DNA of 64,000 nt from Argopecten irradians. Its lineage: Eukaryota; Mollusca; Bivalvia; Pectinida; Pectinidae. How positions within the stretch are numbered: the first letter of the stretch is position 1; the number at the start of each line of letters is the position of its first letter. The notes under the pieces were generated by a model. It was not told the origin of the DNA. It searched no databases and was given only the letters and a program-made list of their open reading frames with translations. Shown piece after piece: positions 51,501-60,959 of this stretch. Where the stretch lies: NCBI RefSeq assembly GCF_041381155.1, contig NC_091135.1, positions 7,555,620 through 7,619,619 on the forward strand. The letters run 5' to 3'. Position numbers and translations under genes: made by a program.

Positions 51501-53291
51501 ACTATAGGGTTTCTACCTGTGTATTTAATGACTATAGGGGTTTTACCTGTGTATTAATGACTATATGGTTTCTACCTGTGTATTAATGACTATAGGGTTT
51601 CTACCTGTGTATTAATGACTATAGGGTTTCTACCTGTGTATTAATGACTGTAGGGTTTCTACCTGTGTATTAATGACTGTAGGGTTTCTACCTGTGTATT
51701 AATGACTGTAGGGTTTCTACCTGTGTATTAATGACTATAGGGTTTCTACCTGTGTATTAATGACTGTAGGGTTTCTACCTGTGTATTAATGACTATAGGG
51801 TTTCTACCTGTGTATTAATGACTGTAGGGTTTCTACCTGTGTATTAATGACTATAGGGTTTCTACCTGTGTATTAATGACTATAGGGTTTTTACCTGTGT
51901 ATTAATGACTATATGGTTTCTACCTGTGTATTAATGACTATAGGGTTTCTACCTGTGTATTAATGACTATAGGGTTTCTACCTGTGTATTAATGACTATA
52001 GGGTTTCTACCTGTGTATTAATGACTAAAGGGTTTCTACCTGTGTATTAATGACTATAGGGGTTTTACCTGTGTATTAATGACTATAGGGTTTCTACCTG
52101 TGTATTAATGACTATCTGGTTTCTACCTGTGTATTAATGACTATAGGGGTTTTACCTGTGTATTAATGACTATAGGGGTTTTACCTGTGTATTAATGACT
52201 ATAGGGTTTCTACCTGTGTATTAATGACTATAGGGTTTCTACCTGTGTATTAATGACTATAGGGGTTTTACCTGTGTATTAATGACTATACGGTTTCTAC
52301 CTGTGTATTAATGACTATAGGGTTTCTATCTGTGTATTAATGACTATAGTATAAGGTTTCTACCTGTGTATTAGTGGAGCTCTTCTTGTGACTTTAGACA
52401 CAAATTCCTGTAGGAAGACATCATCAAAGTAGCCAACTGCAGCCATAGAACATTTACTCACTATGGAGTTGTCGTTAGTTCCTTGAACCTGTGGAATAAG
52501 AATCTTATTTTCAACACGACAAGATTTGAAATTTTCTGTACTAGCTTGATTAAATGTGTTATCGGGATACTCTTTAAAATTACTGTACTGTTTTAATTTA
52601 CACATATACAAGAACAACACAATAAATATACTGGTCCAATATAATATATATTGTTTATGTTTTCAAGCACACGGCACCGTCAGCAGTGACGTCACTAAAT
52701 CTTCGCCAAAGATGATGGCACCAATTCATACGTATTTTTGAGAACATGGCATATATTGCCAAGTTTTCTCTGCATCTGATAAAAACAAGATTGAAGTAAA
52801 TTGAACTATTCCAATTGGATTATTTTGAATTTTTTTTAACTATTGATAGTATGTACATGTCAATGAAATATATTTTATGTTAATCTCGTAGAAAAATATA
52901 GACAATATAAAGTTATGATGTTATAATCTTTTACATGTAGCTGCGCTCTTCTGAAGCTTTGCCTTAAATTCATATTAATTTAATTAGTAAAGGAAAATGC
53001 ACATCTGGTTTTGGACAGGATGATAGACAAATTGCTCATTTTCAAGATAGAATATTGTAGTAATTGAAATGGCAGCAAAAAAAAACATATAAATGACACA
53101 AAAAAAGCCTCATGTCTGTTTAAGACTGTTCTAATATGATCAATTTACCAGTCCATTGCCATGACACGTTTACTGGATCGATTAGTTAGACAATACAAAA
53201 ACAAATTATCTAAAATAAAACCAACAGCAGTTTCTCGTCGACTTTTACACGTCTTTTGCTTTTTATCATCTTTCTTTGGTTCTTCAGCCAT
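42546..53291 (-). CDS. LCMT2: tRNA wybutosine-synthesizing protein 4 (leucine carboxyl methyltransferase 2), 15 exons
   Basis: Exons: 53291-53226, 52488-52364, 51193-51034, 50806-50692, 50079-49932, 49370-49304, 49171-49140, 48482-48392, 47909-47729, 46868-46602, 46256-45561, 45027-44930, 44380-44202, 43528-43399, 42743-42546. They join in frame to 850 codons; human LCMT2 has 686. TYW4 uses S-adenosylmethionine to methylate and methoxycarbonylate the wybutosine side chain at position 37 of tRNA-Phe. The N-terminal methyltransferase shows [32 protein letters not shown] and the SAM-binding [14 protein letters not shown] (about 91-104). From about residue 390 a kelch-type propeller follows, with repeated GG blades ([46 protein letters not shown]). 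Exon 11 carries a Ser/Glu/Lys-rich insert, about residues 460-617, that accounts for the extra length. The exon 6, 7 and 9 borders are clean; none is doubtful. Four introns hold minisatellites. Confidence 0.95.
42866..43180. mobile_element. MITE with TTTCATACCT ends, second copy
   Basis: The inverted ends TTTCTTTCATACCT and AGGTATGAAAGAAA enclose the same interior as the element at 39642, without the nested insertion. It lies in LCMT2 intron 14. Confidence 0.75.
43185..43315. repeat. Inverted repeat adjoining the MITE
   Basis: CATAAATGGATATGAAGGAT and ATCCTTCATATCCACTTATG are complementary arms that continue inward (TAGGTATATTCTA / TAGAATATCTCTA) around a loop of about 50 bp. The left arm resembles the sequence following the other MITE copy at 40145-40190, so the true element may be longer than its CATACCT ends. 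Confidence 0.8.
46905..47402. repeat. Minisatellite, 51-bp unit, about ten copies
   Basis: The unit contains CATCAGACAAAATGTTATAC and TAGGATATCAGAGGTATTTT plus CAACAAAGAAA. It lies in LCMT2 intron 9, starting about 35 bp upstream of the exon 10 acceptor. The unit is 17 codons exactly, which keeps plus-strand frames open over the whole array. Confidence 0.97.
48505..48812. repeat. Minisatellite, 53-bp unit, about six copies
   Basis: The unit contains CATAACCTGGTATTGATGCA and GCGCTAGACTGGCCACAGGT. It begins about 25 bp upstream of the LCMT2 exon 8 acceptor, inside intron 7. The last unit is shortened. Confidence 0.97.
49445..49665 (-). mobile_element. tRNA-derived SINE with core domain and LINE-like tail
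   Basis: On the minus strand: a tRNA-like head (GTGACAGAGTGGTTAAGATG as A box; GCAGGTTTGAATCCCATGTG as B box), then a core (TACTGACTGCTGGTCAGTGG, GGTACTCCAGCTTTCCTCC), then the tail GCTGTTAATAGGACGTTAAA with AT-rich repeats. It is complete enough to be a full SINE. It lies in LCMT2 intron 5. Confidence 0.85.
50117..50515. repeat. Tandem repeat, about 88-bp unit with a tRNA-type B box, 4-5 copies
   Basis: Units carry AAGAAGCAACATCTCAGCTT, AAGTGTAAGAAGTGCTAGAG and AGACCGAGGTTCGAATCC. GGTTCGAA recurs at 50179, 50267, 50406 and 50495; one unit is partial. It lies in LCMT2 intron 4. Confidence 0.93.
51331..52372. repeat. Minisatellite, 29-bp unit, about 36 copies, overlapping a splice donor
   Basis: The unit is TAGGGTTTCTACCTGTGTAT plus TAATGACTA. 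On the gene strand each unit reads TACACAG|GTAGAAACC, a good 5' splice site. The array fills most of LCMT2 intron 2 and its last unit includes the real donor and the end of exon 2. Confidence 0.98.
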
Positions 53292-53539
53292 ATTTCAGTC
53301 GTCGATTTTCTCGAATACTTAAGAAATTACTGTTGAACACACCAATCTTCTTCAAGTTATTTTTCCCATGGACGCGGCCATCTTTAATAAAATTACCAAC
53401 GTCCTATAAACGCTTAAATTGGAAGCATTTCATCTGAAGCGTTTTAAAGACCAAGGACACCAGAAATTAAACAATATGGCGCCACATCAGAAATGAAAAG
53501 TTGATTTGAGTAATTGTAATGTTGATATAACCCTTCACA
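53292..53539. promoter_or_regulatory. Bidirectional promoter between LCMT2 and MINDY3
   Basis: The two start codons are 248 bp apart and face away from each other. No TATA box is evident. GGACGCGGCCATCTTTAAT includes an AAGATGGCG-type site (GCCATCTT; YY1-like) that is common at housekeeping starts. Shared control is inferred from spacing only. Confidence 0.6.
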
Positions 53540-56500
53540 ATGGCTATGAATCCCGTGAAATTGGATCAGCAAACAATTCAGGATGTCAGGAATTTGTTAT
53601 GGGGATCGGCTTTGAAAGACGAAATATTTACGAGATGGACACAAGGTAACATCGGTGCTCTACAGTACAGCATCTCATGATCAGCAGCTGATAAAAATGA
53701 TTCAACCGAGTTTACCGTCAGAAAGAAGATTTAAAACAATGAATGATATATCTATCATTTTTGTTGATAGATTTAGAGTGCACACATATCAGATCTAGAC
53801 CTAGATACAATATGAAATTTGAATTGAATTTTATTTTTGTTTTGAAAAAATGACGGTGTTTTCAACGCGTTTCATTTGTAATAGGAGCGTGTCGGTGTGG
53901 TTTGAACATAGTGTTAAAAACGGTCTCTGTCACTCAGATTACGGAGCATGCTTCTTTAGCTCAGTCGATAGAGTCGTAAATTTTCACGCTGGAGACCCCG
54001 GTTGATTCCTGCATGGTCGCCCCGGGACACTCGATAAGAATGTGCATTTTCCCTGTTCTTCTACATAGTTTCATTATTGTTATTACATACCATGTCACTT
54101 TTCGAGTTAATGGAAAAGTTTATCTATAATATTGTGACACTTTGTGCCTGACACTTCCTAATTTTACTTTCAGGTTAATTTTCATCCTAAATTATATGTT
54201 ATGTATCAGTGATTTTTCTCCTTATATAACTGGAGTCGGTAAACCACCCCATTCCCAATGCCAAACCCCACTATTTTTTTCCCAATTACAATGAAAAATT
54301 CCCAAACCAAATAAATCCCGAAAATCTCTCCTCTCGTTTAATCTAAAAACAAACCACTCTCAAACTGTTGTTATGGTCGTCACCTTTTGATAAATTGACA
54401 CAATTTACTGTTTTACAGTATTTAATCACCTATAATACCATGTTCATTGAAGTGTAACTTTTTCCCAAAACTGCTCTTTTTGCGATTAAAAATTTCCAAT
54501 TTGTTACAAAAACATTTTCCCCAAAATACCCTGAAAAATCACTGTGTATAATTTAAGTGTTGTCTTAATATTCTTTTTCTGTTTACAGGATTTTCATTTA
54601 GTGAAGATGAACCAACAGCGTTGGTACAACATGAAGGGGGTCCATGTGCAATTATCGCCCCTGTACAGGCCTATGTATTGAGGGCTGCTCTTTTTAAAGA
54701 CAACCCACCTGAAGATATATCTGCAGTCACAGGTAAAATGGCCTCAACAAGAGGACAAACTAGAGGTTTAACTTGCATTGGGTCATTTCTTCCATCCATC
54801 TGTATATGCATATTATGCATTCCTACAGCATAACATATTCATATCCGGTACACTTATTATGATTAGCTATATTTTATGTAACAGGGTGCAGGATTTACAA
54901 TAAATTTAATACCTGCCTCTGCCAGGGATCGAACCCGGGACCTCTGGGTTACTAGTCTGACGCTCAACCGATCGAGCTAAAGAGAAGTTCTCTCTAGCCG
55001 AGCGATATATTGCGGCTAGTATTGACCAGGGTTACATACTCCCCCTCCAGGGATGAACTCGTCTGCGAGTTTCCAGGGGTCACAACGATTCCTTCGCAGG
55101 TATCGTGAAGTATCATTCCCGAGTCCCTACATGGGCGCCAATGTAACAGGGTGCAGGATTTACAATAAATTTAATACCTGCCTCTGCCAGGGATCGAACC
55201 CGGGACCTCTGGATTACTAGTCTGACGCTCAACCGATCGAGCTAAAGAGAAGTTCTCTCTAGCCGAGCGATATATTGCGGCTAGTATTGACCAGGGTTAC
55301 ATTTAGGTTCATGCACATCTGACAACCAAATGAGTGACCAAGCTATGGATAATAAATGTATATGGTCCACCTGGGTGAGACAGTATGTCACATATCATAA
55401 CCATGTCACTATAAATTATAGTGACCTACATTTTGACCTTTATATCATATTGTCTATTTTATAACTGGTTTTGTAGAGGAGGAAGCTAAGGAACTGTTGT
55501 GTGCAGCTCTCACACAAATTCTTATAGATGTAGCCTCTAGTACCTACAGAGTTGTCTCCCTTGACAACTCCTCTTCTGAACAAAACACATCAAATACTCA
55601 GGAAGCGTCGACGTCTGATGCTGCAGCAACTGAGGAGGCAGAGGATGGAGAAAGGAGTCCTAAACGTCCACGCCTGGATGAGGACCTTTTCCATTCAAGA
55701 CTTAGGTAGACCTATTTTTCATTACATTCATCTTGTTGTATATGGTGTTACAATATGAAATTTATATAATTCAGAGAAAATTGTTTGCTAGATATCAATA
55801 CACAGTAGCTGAGATTATTCAGAGGTAAAGATTTACATTATGTTGCACCAAAAATAAATATGTGTAGAATGTCTTTATTAAGCAATTTTCTGGTAATACT
55901 GGCACAAACTAGAGGTATAATTATCATGCTAATTGTTTTGGTGAATTGATATAGAAAATGGTTTATCATCTCATTTAACCCCGAAGACAAAAAGTTTAAA
56001 CTTCAAAATTCTAAGTCTATTATATGTAGAGCACATTATGAAATTTCCTTTTAAATGAATGAAGTGATGGCTTTGTTTGTTTTAGATGTACTGAGTGTGA
56101 AGACGAAGAAGCTCTCAGGACCTGTATAAAATCTAGCATTCCAGATTTTACAAATGAATTTGGTGTTTTATTACATTTATACTCTGTAGTTTTAACTAAG
56201 GTGAGTGGCTAATTAATATATCTTCAAAACAACCATAAACATAATAAAAACAATTTTCCAATAAAAAAGAGTTCAAGCATCTATGGACAAGATTTATTGT
56301 GAAATTTTCCAATCAAAGTGTAATATGAACTTGTTTGACAGCAAAGTTAAGTAAGAAGGTCAAATTAATCAATCTTTTCTCTATTTATTTGTTTTGAATT
56401 TATGCTATCATAACAAAACAATAAAATTTTCTATAATAAACTTGTTAGTTAGCTATCAAGAGAAGATAATCTATGCAAAAAAAAAACTCAATACTACTTC

Positions 56501-59500
56501 ATATATTGTAATTATCTCCCCTTTAAACAATACTGCTACCCACCAGATATGTAGTTATCTCCCCTTTCTGCTTTGACGGAATATGAAGATCTCTAATATT
56601 ATAATTTTGAGAATTTCTATTTAATACATCATCCTTGGACGTGACTGAGCACAACACTATCTTATTGATATAACTTTTGGTGAAATAATTTCAGGGAATA
56701 GAACAAATAAAAAATGAGGTTGAGGACCCAGGGGAATCTCTCATAGATTGTATCCATGGACACGGAAGGTAACGTATTGGAGGATTAACATAATCATTAT
56801 ATGTACATAATGGATGAAGGAAATTTGAGATAGGATATTTCATTAATTTTATCAATTTAAACTTAGTAAACTATAAATAGCTGGGGAACTGGTCATAAAA
56901 ATTGGTAATTATTTATTTTCTCTGATGTAAAACTAAGGCAGTTGTTCTCTTTATTCCCTCATACGACTTTCTAGATAATGAAGTATTTTTCTTATAAATT
57001 TCTTCCTTGCATGTATTTCATATATAGCAGATCAACACGCAAGGTAGATTTTAAAAAGCGGTATTTGACTTTTTGGATTTGATGATGTATAATGCCCTTT
57101 GTTTTACAGCCAAAGTCTGATTAACCTGTTCCTGAGTGGTAAGGCTGTGACCAATGTGTGGGACAATGACAAAGAAGTCTGTGGTCTCAGTAAGTCTTTA
57201 TGTATAGAGAAAGCAAACGTCATAGTCTAGATTAAACAGGAGCAAAGGTTTACATTCAGAAACTCATAATATGGTGTTAAGAGAATTGATTAATAGAATC
57301 TTTCAACCCTTTGGGGTGATACAGGAGAATCTCAACCCGAGGAGCAAGATTCTTTAAAAGTTGTCAAATACGAGGCTCTGAATCTTATCTAAAGGGTTGA
57401 GATGTCTTGTCTCACTCCAAAGAGGAATGATTCTTTGTCTCTTACCCAAAAAGAGCAAGTGAAAAGATCTTGTGTAACTTGTCTTTACCCTAGGGTAAGA
57501 TTGAAAAAATCTCACCCTGGTAAAAATTGTGGATATATCGCTGTCCGGGTTAAGAGAATAAGGTGTTCTGGCCATGGGACAGTTAGCATTTTCAGTTTCA
57601 TTGTGAAAATTTTTACCCATGACACTAAAGGCTATACAGTATTCTCCTGGCTTACAATATCTCAATATCTTATATCCAAGGATGGATGATATGTCAATTA
57701 CATATACCAAAAGTGATCACCTTGGACTTTTAAATAAAAGAAATGCATCTTGTTGAGGTCAATTTACATTCATTCGGGATCTATGACTCCTCAACGTTCC
57801 TTGTACATGTAAGAAAAAAAATGTCACATTTGGTTTTTTGATTGAATATTTCAGAGCTACATGGTATACCACGACAAGCAACAATAGGATTCCTAACATT
57901 ACTAGAACACATGCGATATTGTGAGGTGAGTTAATTTGTCTTCAGATATATCGACAGCCATAGTAGGAATAGGTTGTTTCCATGATCTATGAAACCACAT
58001 TGTCATAGGCCTATAATATTGCTCAAACAGAGCGGGACACGCACAGTACATTTTGCATTTTCTTACAATCATTTTTATTTGATTTTACATAGAGTTAAGA
58101 AGCATGTTTTTAACGTAAACCATCTTCAAAAAGTGTTGTGTGTCCCACTGACTTGCAATGTTATAAAACAGGTGCGTCCTTCTCGAGATTTCATGCGTAC
58201 TACACAACAGGACATGCATGTAGATCGATTCACTGTATCTACATGGTTTGATATTTATGTATTGTACAGCATTTTTACAAGTTGTAACTTTTATTTAATC
58301 TTCATACGTTTTGCTGCTACAGAAGCTTAAGGAGTTTTTGATATGGGAGAAAACCTCCCATCCAGGAAAACCTATTAGATGAAACAGATGAAAACATCCT
58401 ATATGAATTCTCTGGTACTTCTTTCTCAGTTAGCAAAAGTAATTATTGACATAATTTTGTCACCTTTGTGGAAAAAATACAAATAATATCAACATAAGAC
58501 TTATTTACATTCATTCTAAAATAATCTACCTCAAACCAACATATGTAAAGGTACCACAAACAACATTATGAAGTATAATGAAATACTGTGTCTCTTACAG
58601 TAGGTAATTGTTTGTCAAATTGGTGTGTTATACAGGTAGGTTGGTACCTGAAGAATCCTCGTTATCCAATATGGCTACTCGGGAGTGAGACTCACCTTAC
58701 TGTGCTGTTTTCAAAGGTTGGTATATACTGTTTAAAACTGTTTAGTTGTTTACATCATTTACTTGAAAATAATTGTTTAATCAATAAAAGGCACTTTGTT
58801 TTGATATATAAAATAAAGGCTATGATTTCAGAGTGGTATCCTGACATATCACCACAAGCCTTCCTCTTCCAAGTTTCAAGTTCTAATCGATCCCATGTGT
58901 GGAAGTTGCCAGGTACTGACTGCTGGTCAGTGACTTATTGCAGGTACTCTGGCTTCCTCCACCAACAAACCTGCCACATGTTACGAAAGCTATGTTATTA
59001 TGCTAACCTAACAATATTTTTGAATTTTGTTTGTAGGAGGAGAATCTAGTGGTGCGAGAATCCCCTCATCTTAATGCTAAACAGATATTCCAGTCATTTG
59101 ATCCAGAAGGTACTAAAATCATAGTTAATTTTTAACAAGTTTTTATTTTCGCCTGTGTTGACTAGAGAGTTTGTGGAATTTTTTTTGCTCATTTTTTTCT
59201 TACTGCACATTGAAAGGTAGTTATGCTCAATTGAAAATATTTTTTTATTCATAAACTTCTCCAAAAGAATTGACAACGGTTCGAAGATTTCCAGAAAAGA
59301 TCAATGTAACAAAAAATACTTTCATTCAGCAAGCAGTCTAACTGTTTAACGGTTTGAATTTGGATCTGAAATAGTTATGAATATATTTAGTATAGTAATT
59401 TTGATCTGAAGTATTTTTCTTTTTCTTGTCAATCATTTTCTGTATGTCTTTTACAGGAAATGGATTCATATCTACCATTCAGCTGGCAGACCTTATGAGT

Positions 59501-60576
59501 GCCTTAAATTTGGTGTCAGAGAAAGAATAGTGAGTTGAAATTTTACTTTGACTTTTAACTTGAGCAATACCTGGTAATTTTGTGTTGTACAAACACATTA
59601 TCTGCTACTTTCTTAATCGATGTAATACTTTTATGAGACAATGATATATGACCTGGTATTTTTGTATTTACATACAAATACTTTAATTTAGTCCATTTCT
59701 TAACAATTTTATGTGGGCAATGATCAGATGTTAATAGCAGCTGTAATATTTCTTTATTAGTGTCGACATTATGACGACTAAGTTGGATGCCGAGAGCCTG
59801 GGTATAATTACCATGCATTGTTTCATGGAAGAGTTCTATCCAGGGGAGAGCACTACCGACACTCCTAGATCCTTCACTTTGTATCATTACAATGGACTTG
59901 CTAGATCATGCATAGAAAACAAGGTAAGAAGACTTTCTCCACACCCTTCTGATTCACGGTATAATCCATTGGCTCTTTTGTTTTCACTGATAATGTTGGT
60001 AGTTGTGATACGATAGACCATTTTTTGTGGGTGTTTATCCTGCATGTTTTTTGGGGCACTGACAATACAACTCTGTGTGTATCTTCATTTAATTATGTCA
60101 GGGTATATTTTCTTCTGTCTTTTAATATGTCTTAAAAATGTCTAAGATGAAAGTAAAAATTGGTAATTTTGACATTTGGTATGAACTTATGCACTAATTG
60201 AAAATTCTGGTGCTTTCACTGTTGTAAATTATTATCTTTCTCTTTGAACAATTTGATTTAAATATTTGGAACTTATTTTCTTAGTCCCCTTTTAAACCAG
60301 AGATTTCATTGATCTCATCAAATCACCTTCTTAGCAATCAAATTCACTTATATAGCGATCATTTTCAGATAGTATGGATAATGATGTTGGATTTTATTTG
60401 AAAAAAAAAAACTTTTTGGTTTTCAGGTGCGTTATCAAAGCGGTAAGGCTACAATTCCAGAGGAACTTGATGTCCAGATCATCACAGATGTTTCTACCAT
60501 GAAAATGTGCTTGGAGACAAAATGGCCGACAATCGAAGTTACTTGGAACTCCAATCACATACCATCTCTTAACTAA
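53540..60576 (+). CDS. MINDY3: Ubiquitin carboxyl-terminal hydrolase MINDY-3 (FAM188A), 12 exons
   Basis: Exons: 53540-53645, 54589-54732, 55477-55705, 56086-56200, 56695-56768, 57110-57189, 57855-57925, 58636-58716, 59037-59109, 59457-59529, 59761-59923, 60427-60576. They join in frame to 452 codons; human MINDY3 has 445. MINDY enzymes are cysteine deubiquitinases that trim Lys48-linked chains. The catalytic cysteine is Cys55 in HEGGPCAIIAPVQA and the catalytic histidine is His293 in SETHLTVLFS; both agree with the human spacing. A degenerate EF-hand loop starts at Asp322 (FDPEGNGFISTIQL), as in the vertebrate protein. Residues about 115-150 form a Ser/Glu-rich linker with a basic PKRPR patch, possibly a nuclear signal. 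The protein ends TWNSNHIPSLN. Intron 2 contains the TRIM-like retroelement, and a MITE begins 26 bp past the stop. AATAAA near 61479 may be the poly(A) signal. Confidence 0.97.
53950..54022 (+). pseudogene. tRNA-like fragment (SINE head or tRNA pseudogene)
   Basis: CTTTAGCTCAGTCGATAGAG matches an A box and CCCGGTTGATTCCTGC a B box lacking one C. The anticodon arm does not pair well and no SINE core follows. It lies in MINDY3 intron 1. Confidence 0.55.
54916..54985 (-). promoter_or_regulatory. tRNA-like Pol III promoter in the 3' LTR
   Basis: The minus strand reads TTTAGCTCGATCGGTTGAGC (A box) and GTCCCGGGTTCGATCCC (perfect B box) at tRNA spacing. The anticodon arm (CAGACTAGTAACCCAG) mispairs, so this is not a functional tRNA gene. 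Confidence 0.75.
55181..55250 (-). promoter_or_regulatory. tRNA-like Pol III promoter in the 5' LTR
   Basis: Same A and B boxes as the other LTR. The only difference is in the anticodon arm (AGTAATCC against AGTAACCC). Its position inside the 5' LTR would let Pol III start near the LTR and read through the element. Confidence 0.75.
58870..59000 (+). mobile_element. Truncated SINE of the 49445 family
   Basis: GGTACTGACTGCTGGTCAGT and CTCTGGCTTCCTCCACCAAC match the core of the SINE at 49445. TCTAATCGATCCCATGTGTG is the eroded end of the tRNA-like head. It ends about 40 bp before the exon 9 acceptor of MINDY3. Confidence 0.8.
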
Positions 60577-60602
60577 GGGATGCTTTGGTGCTTATTTCTT
60601 AA

Positions 60603-60952
60603 AGATGCTCCACCGCCAACAGAGCATAAATGACATTCATAATTTGAACAATAATTGGTGTTTAATCATGTATATATATGTCTAATTGACACAAAAAATA
60701 AAATTATTTATTTTGCCTTTGGTGCATACGTAATCAGCACTTCATTCCATATAGGATATAGTGCCACGGAATTTTTTCGGGATGCAATTAATTATTTTTA
60801 TATTTTTAACTTGAAGTAAAATTAGAAGCTCAAACTTTTCAATGGTGGTGATGGTTTAAAGTACGTAACTTTTCTAACTGAAGAAAAATACTAAATCGTC
60901 AGCTGCTGTTTTTGATAGTAAGAAAATACCATTTGTCAGCGGTGGAGCATCT
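60603..60952. mobile_element. MITE, TTAA family 1, in the MINDY3 3' UTR
   Basis: Flanked by TTAA (60599-60602 and 60953-60956). The ends AGATGCTCCACCGCCAACA and GTCAGCGGTGGAGCATCT are inverted. The interior parallels the 20413 copy. It starts 26 bp after the stop codon, so it is probably transcribed as part of the MINDY3 mRNA. Confidence 0.9.
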
Positions 60953-60959
60953 TTAACCA

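Larger units (their letters stand above)
54877..55301 (-). mobile_element. TRIM-like miniature LTR retroelement with tRNA-like LTRs
   Basis: Two 160-bp direct repeats (54877-55036 and 55142-55301) differ at one base by eye. They begin TGTAAC and end GTTACA, and are flanked by TTTA on both sides (54873-54876 and 55302-55305). In minus-strand orientation the 5' LTR is followed after one base by TGGCGCCCATGTAGGGAC, a primer-binding-site-like sequence. The 3' LTR is preceded by GGAGGGGGAGTA, a polypurine tract. The 105-bp interior has no coding capacity, so mobilisation must be in trans. Each LTR contains a tRNA-like segment. Near-identity of the LTRs suggests recent insertion. Confidence 0.87.

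Noticed and set aside
51331..52372. CRISPR-like regular array
   Set aside because: Units are contiguous without unique spacers and the genome is eukaryotic; this is a minisatellite.
53950..54022. True tRNA gene
   Set aside because: The B box lacks a conserved C and the stems do not pair.
54877..55301. Functional tRNA-Thr gene pair
   Set aside because: The A and B boxes are good, but the anticodon stem mispairs and each copy sits inside an LTR-like repeat with PBS and PPT neighbours.
54877..55301. Simple tandem duplication of a SINE
   Set aside because: The PBS-like and polypurine sequences fall exactly at the inner LTR borders and TTTA flanks both outer ends, which a plain duplication would not predict.
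57354..57710. Opposed frames of 118 and 95 codons in MINDY3 intron 7
   Set aside because: No motif on either strand, and the region has short inverted repeats (TCAACCCTTT / AAAGGGTTGA) suggestive of repeat debris.
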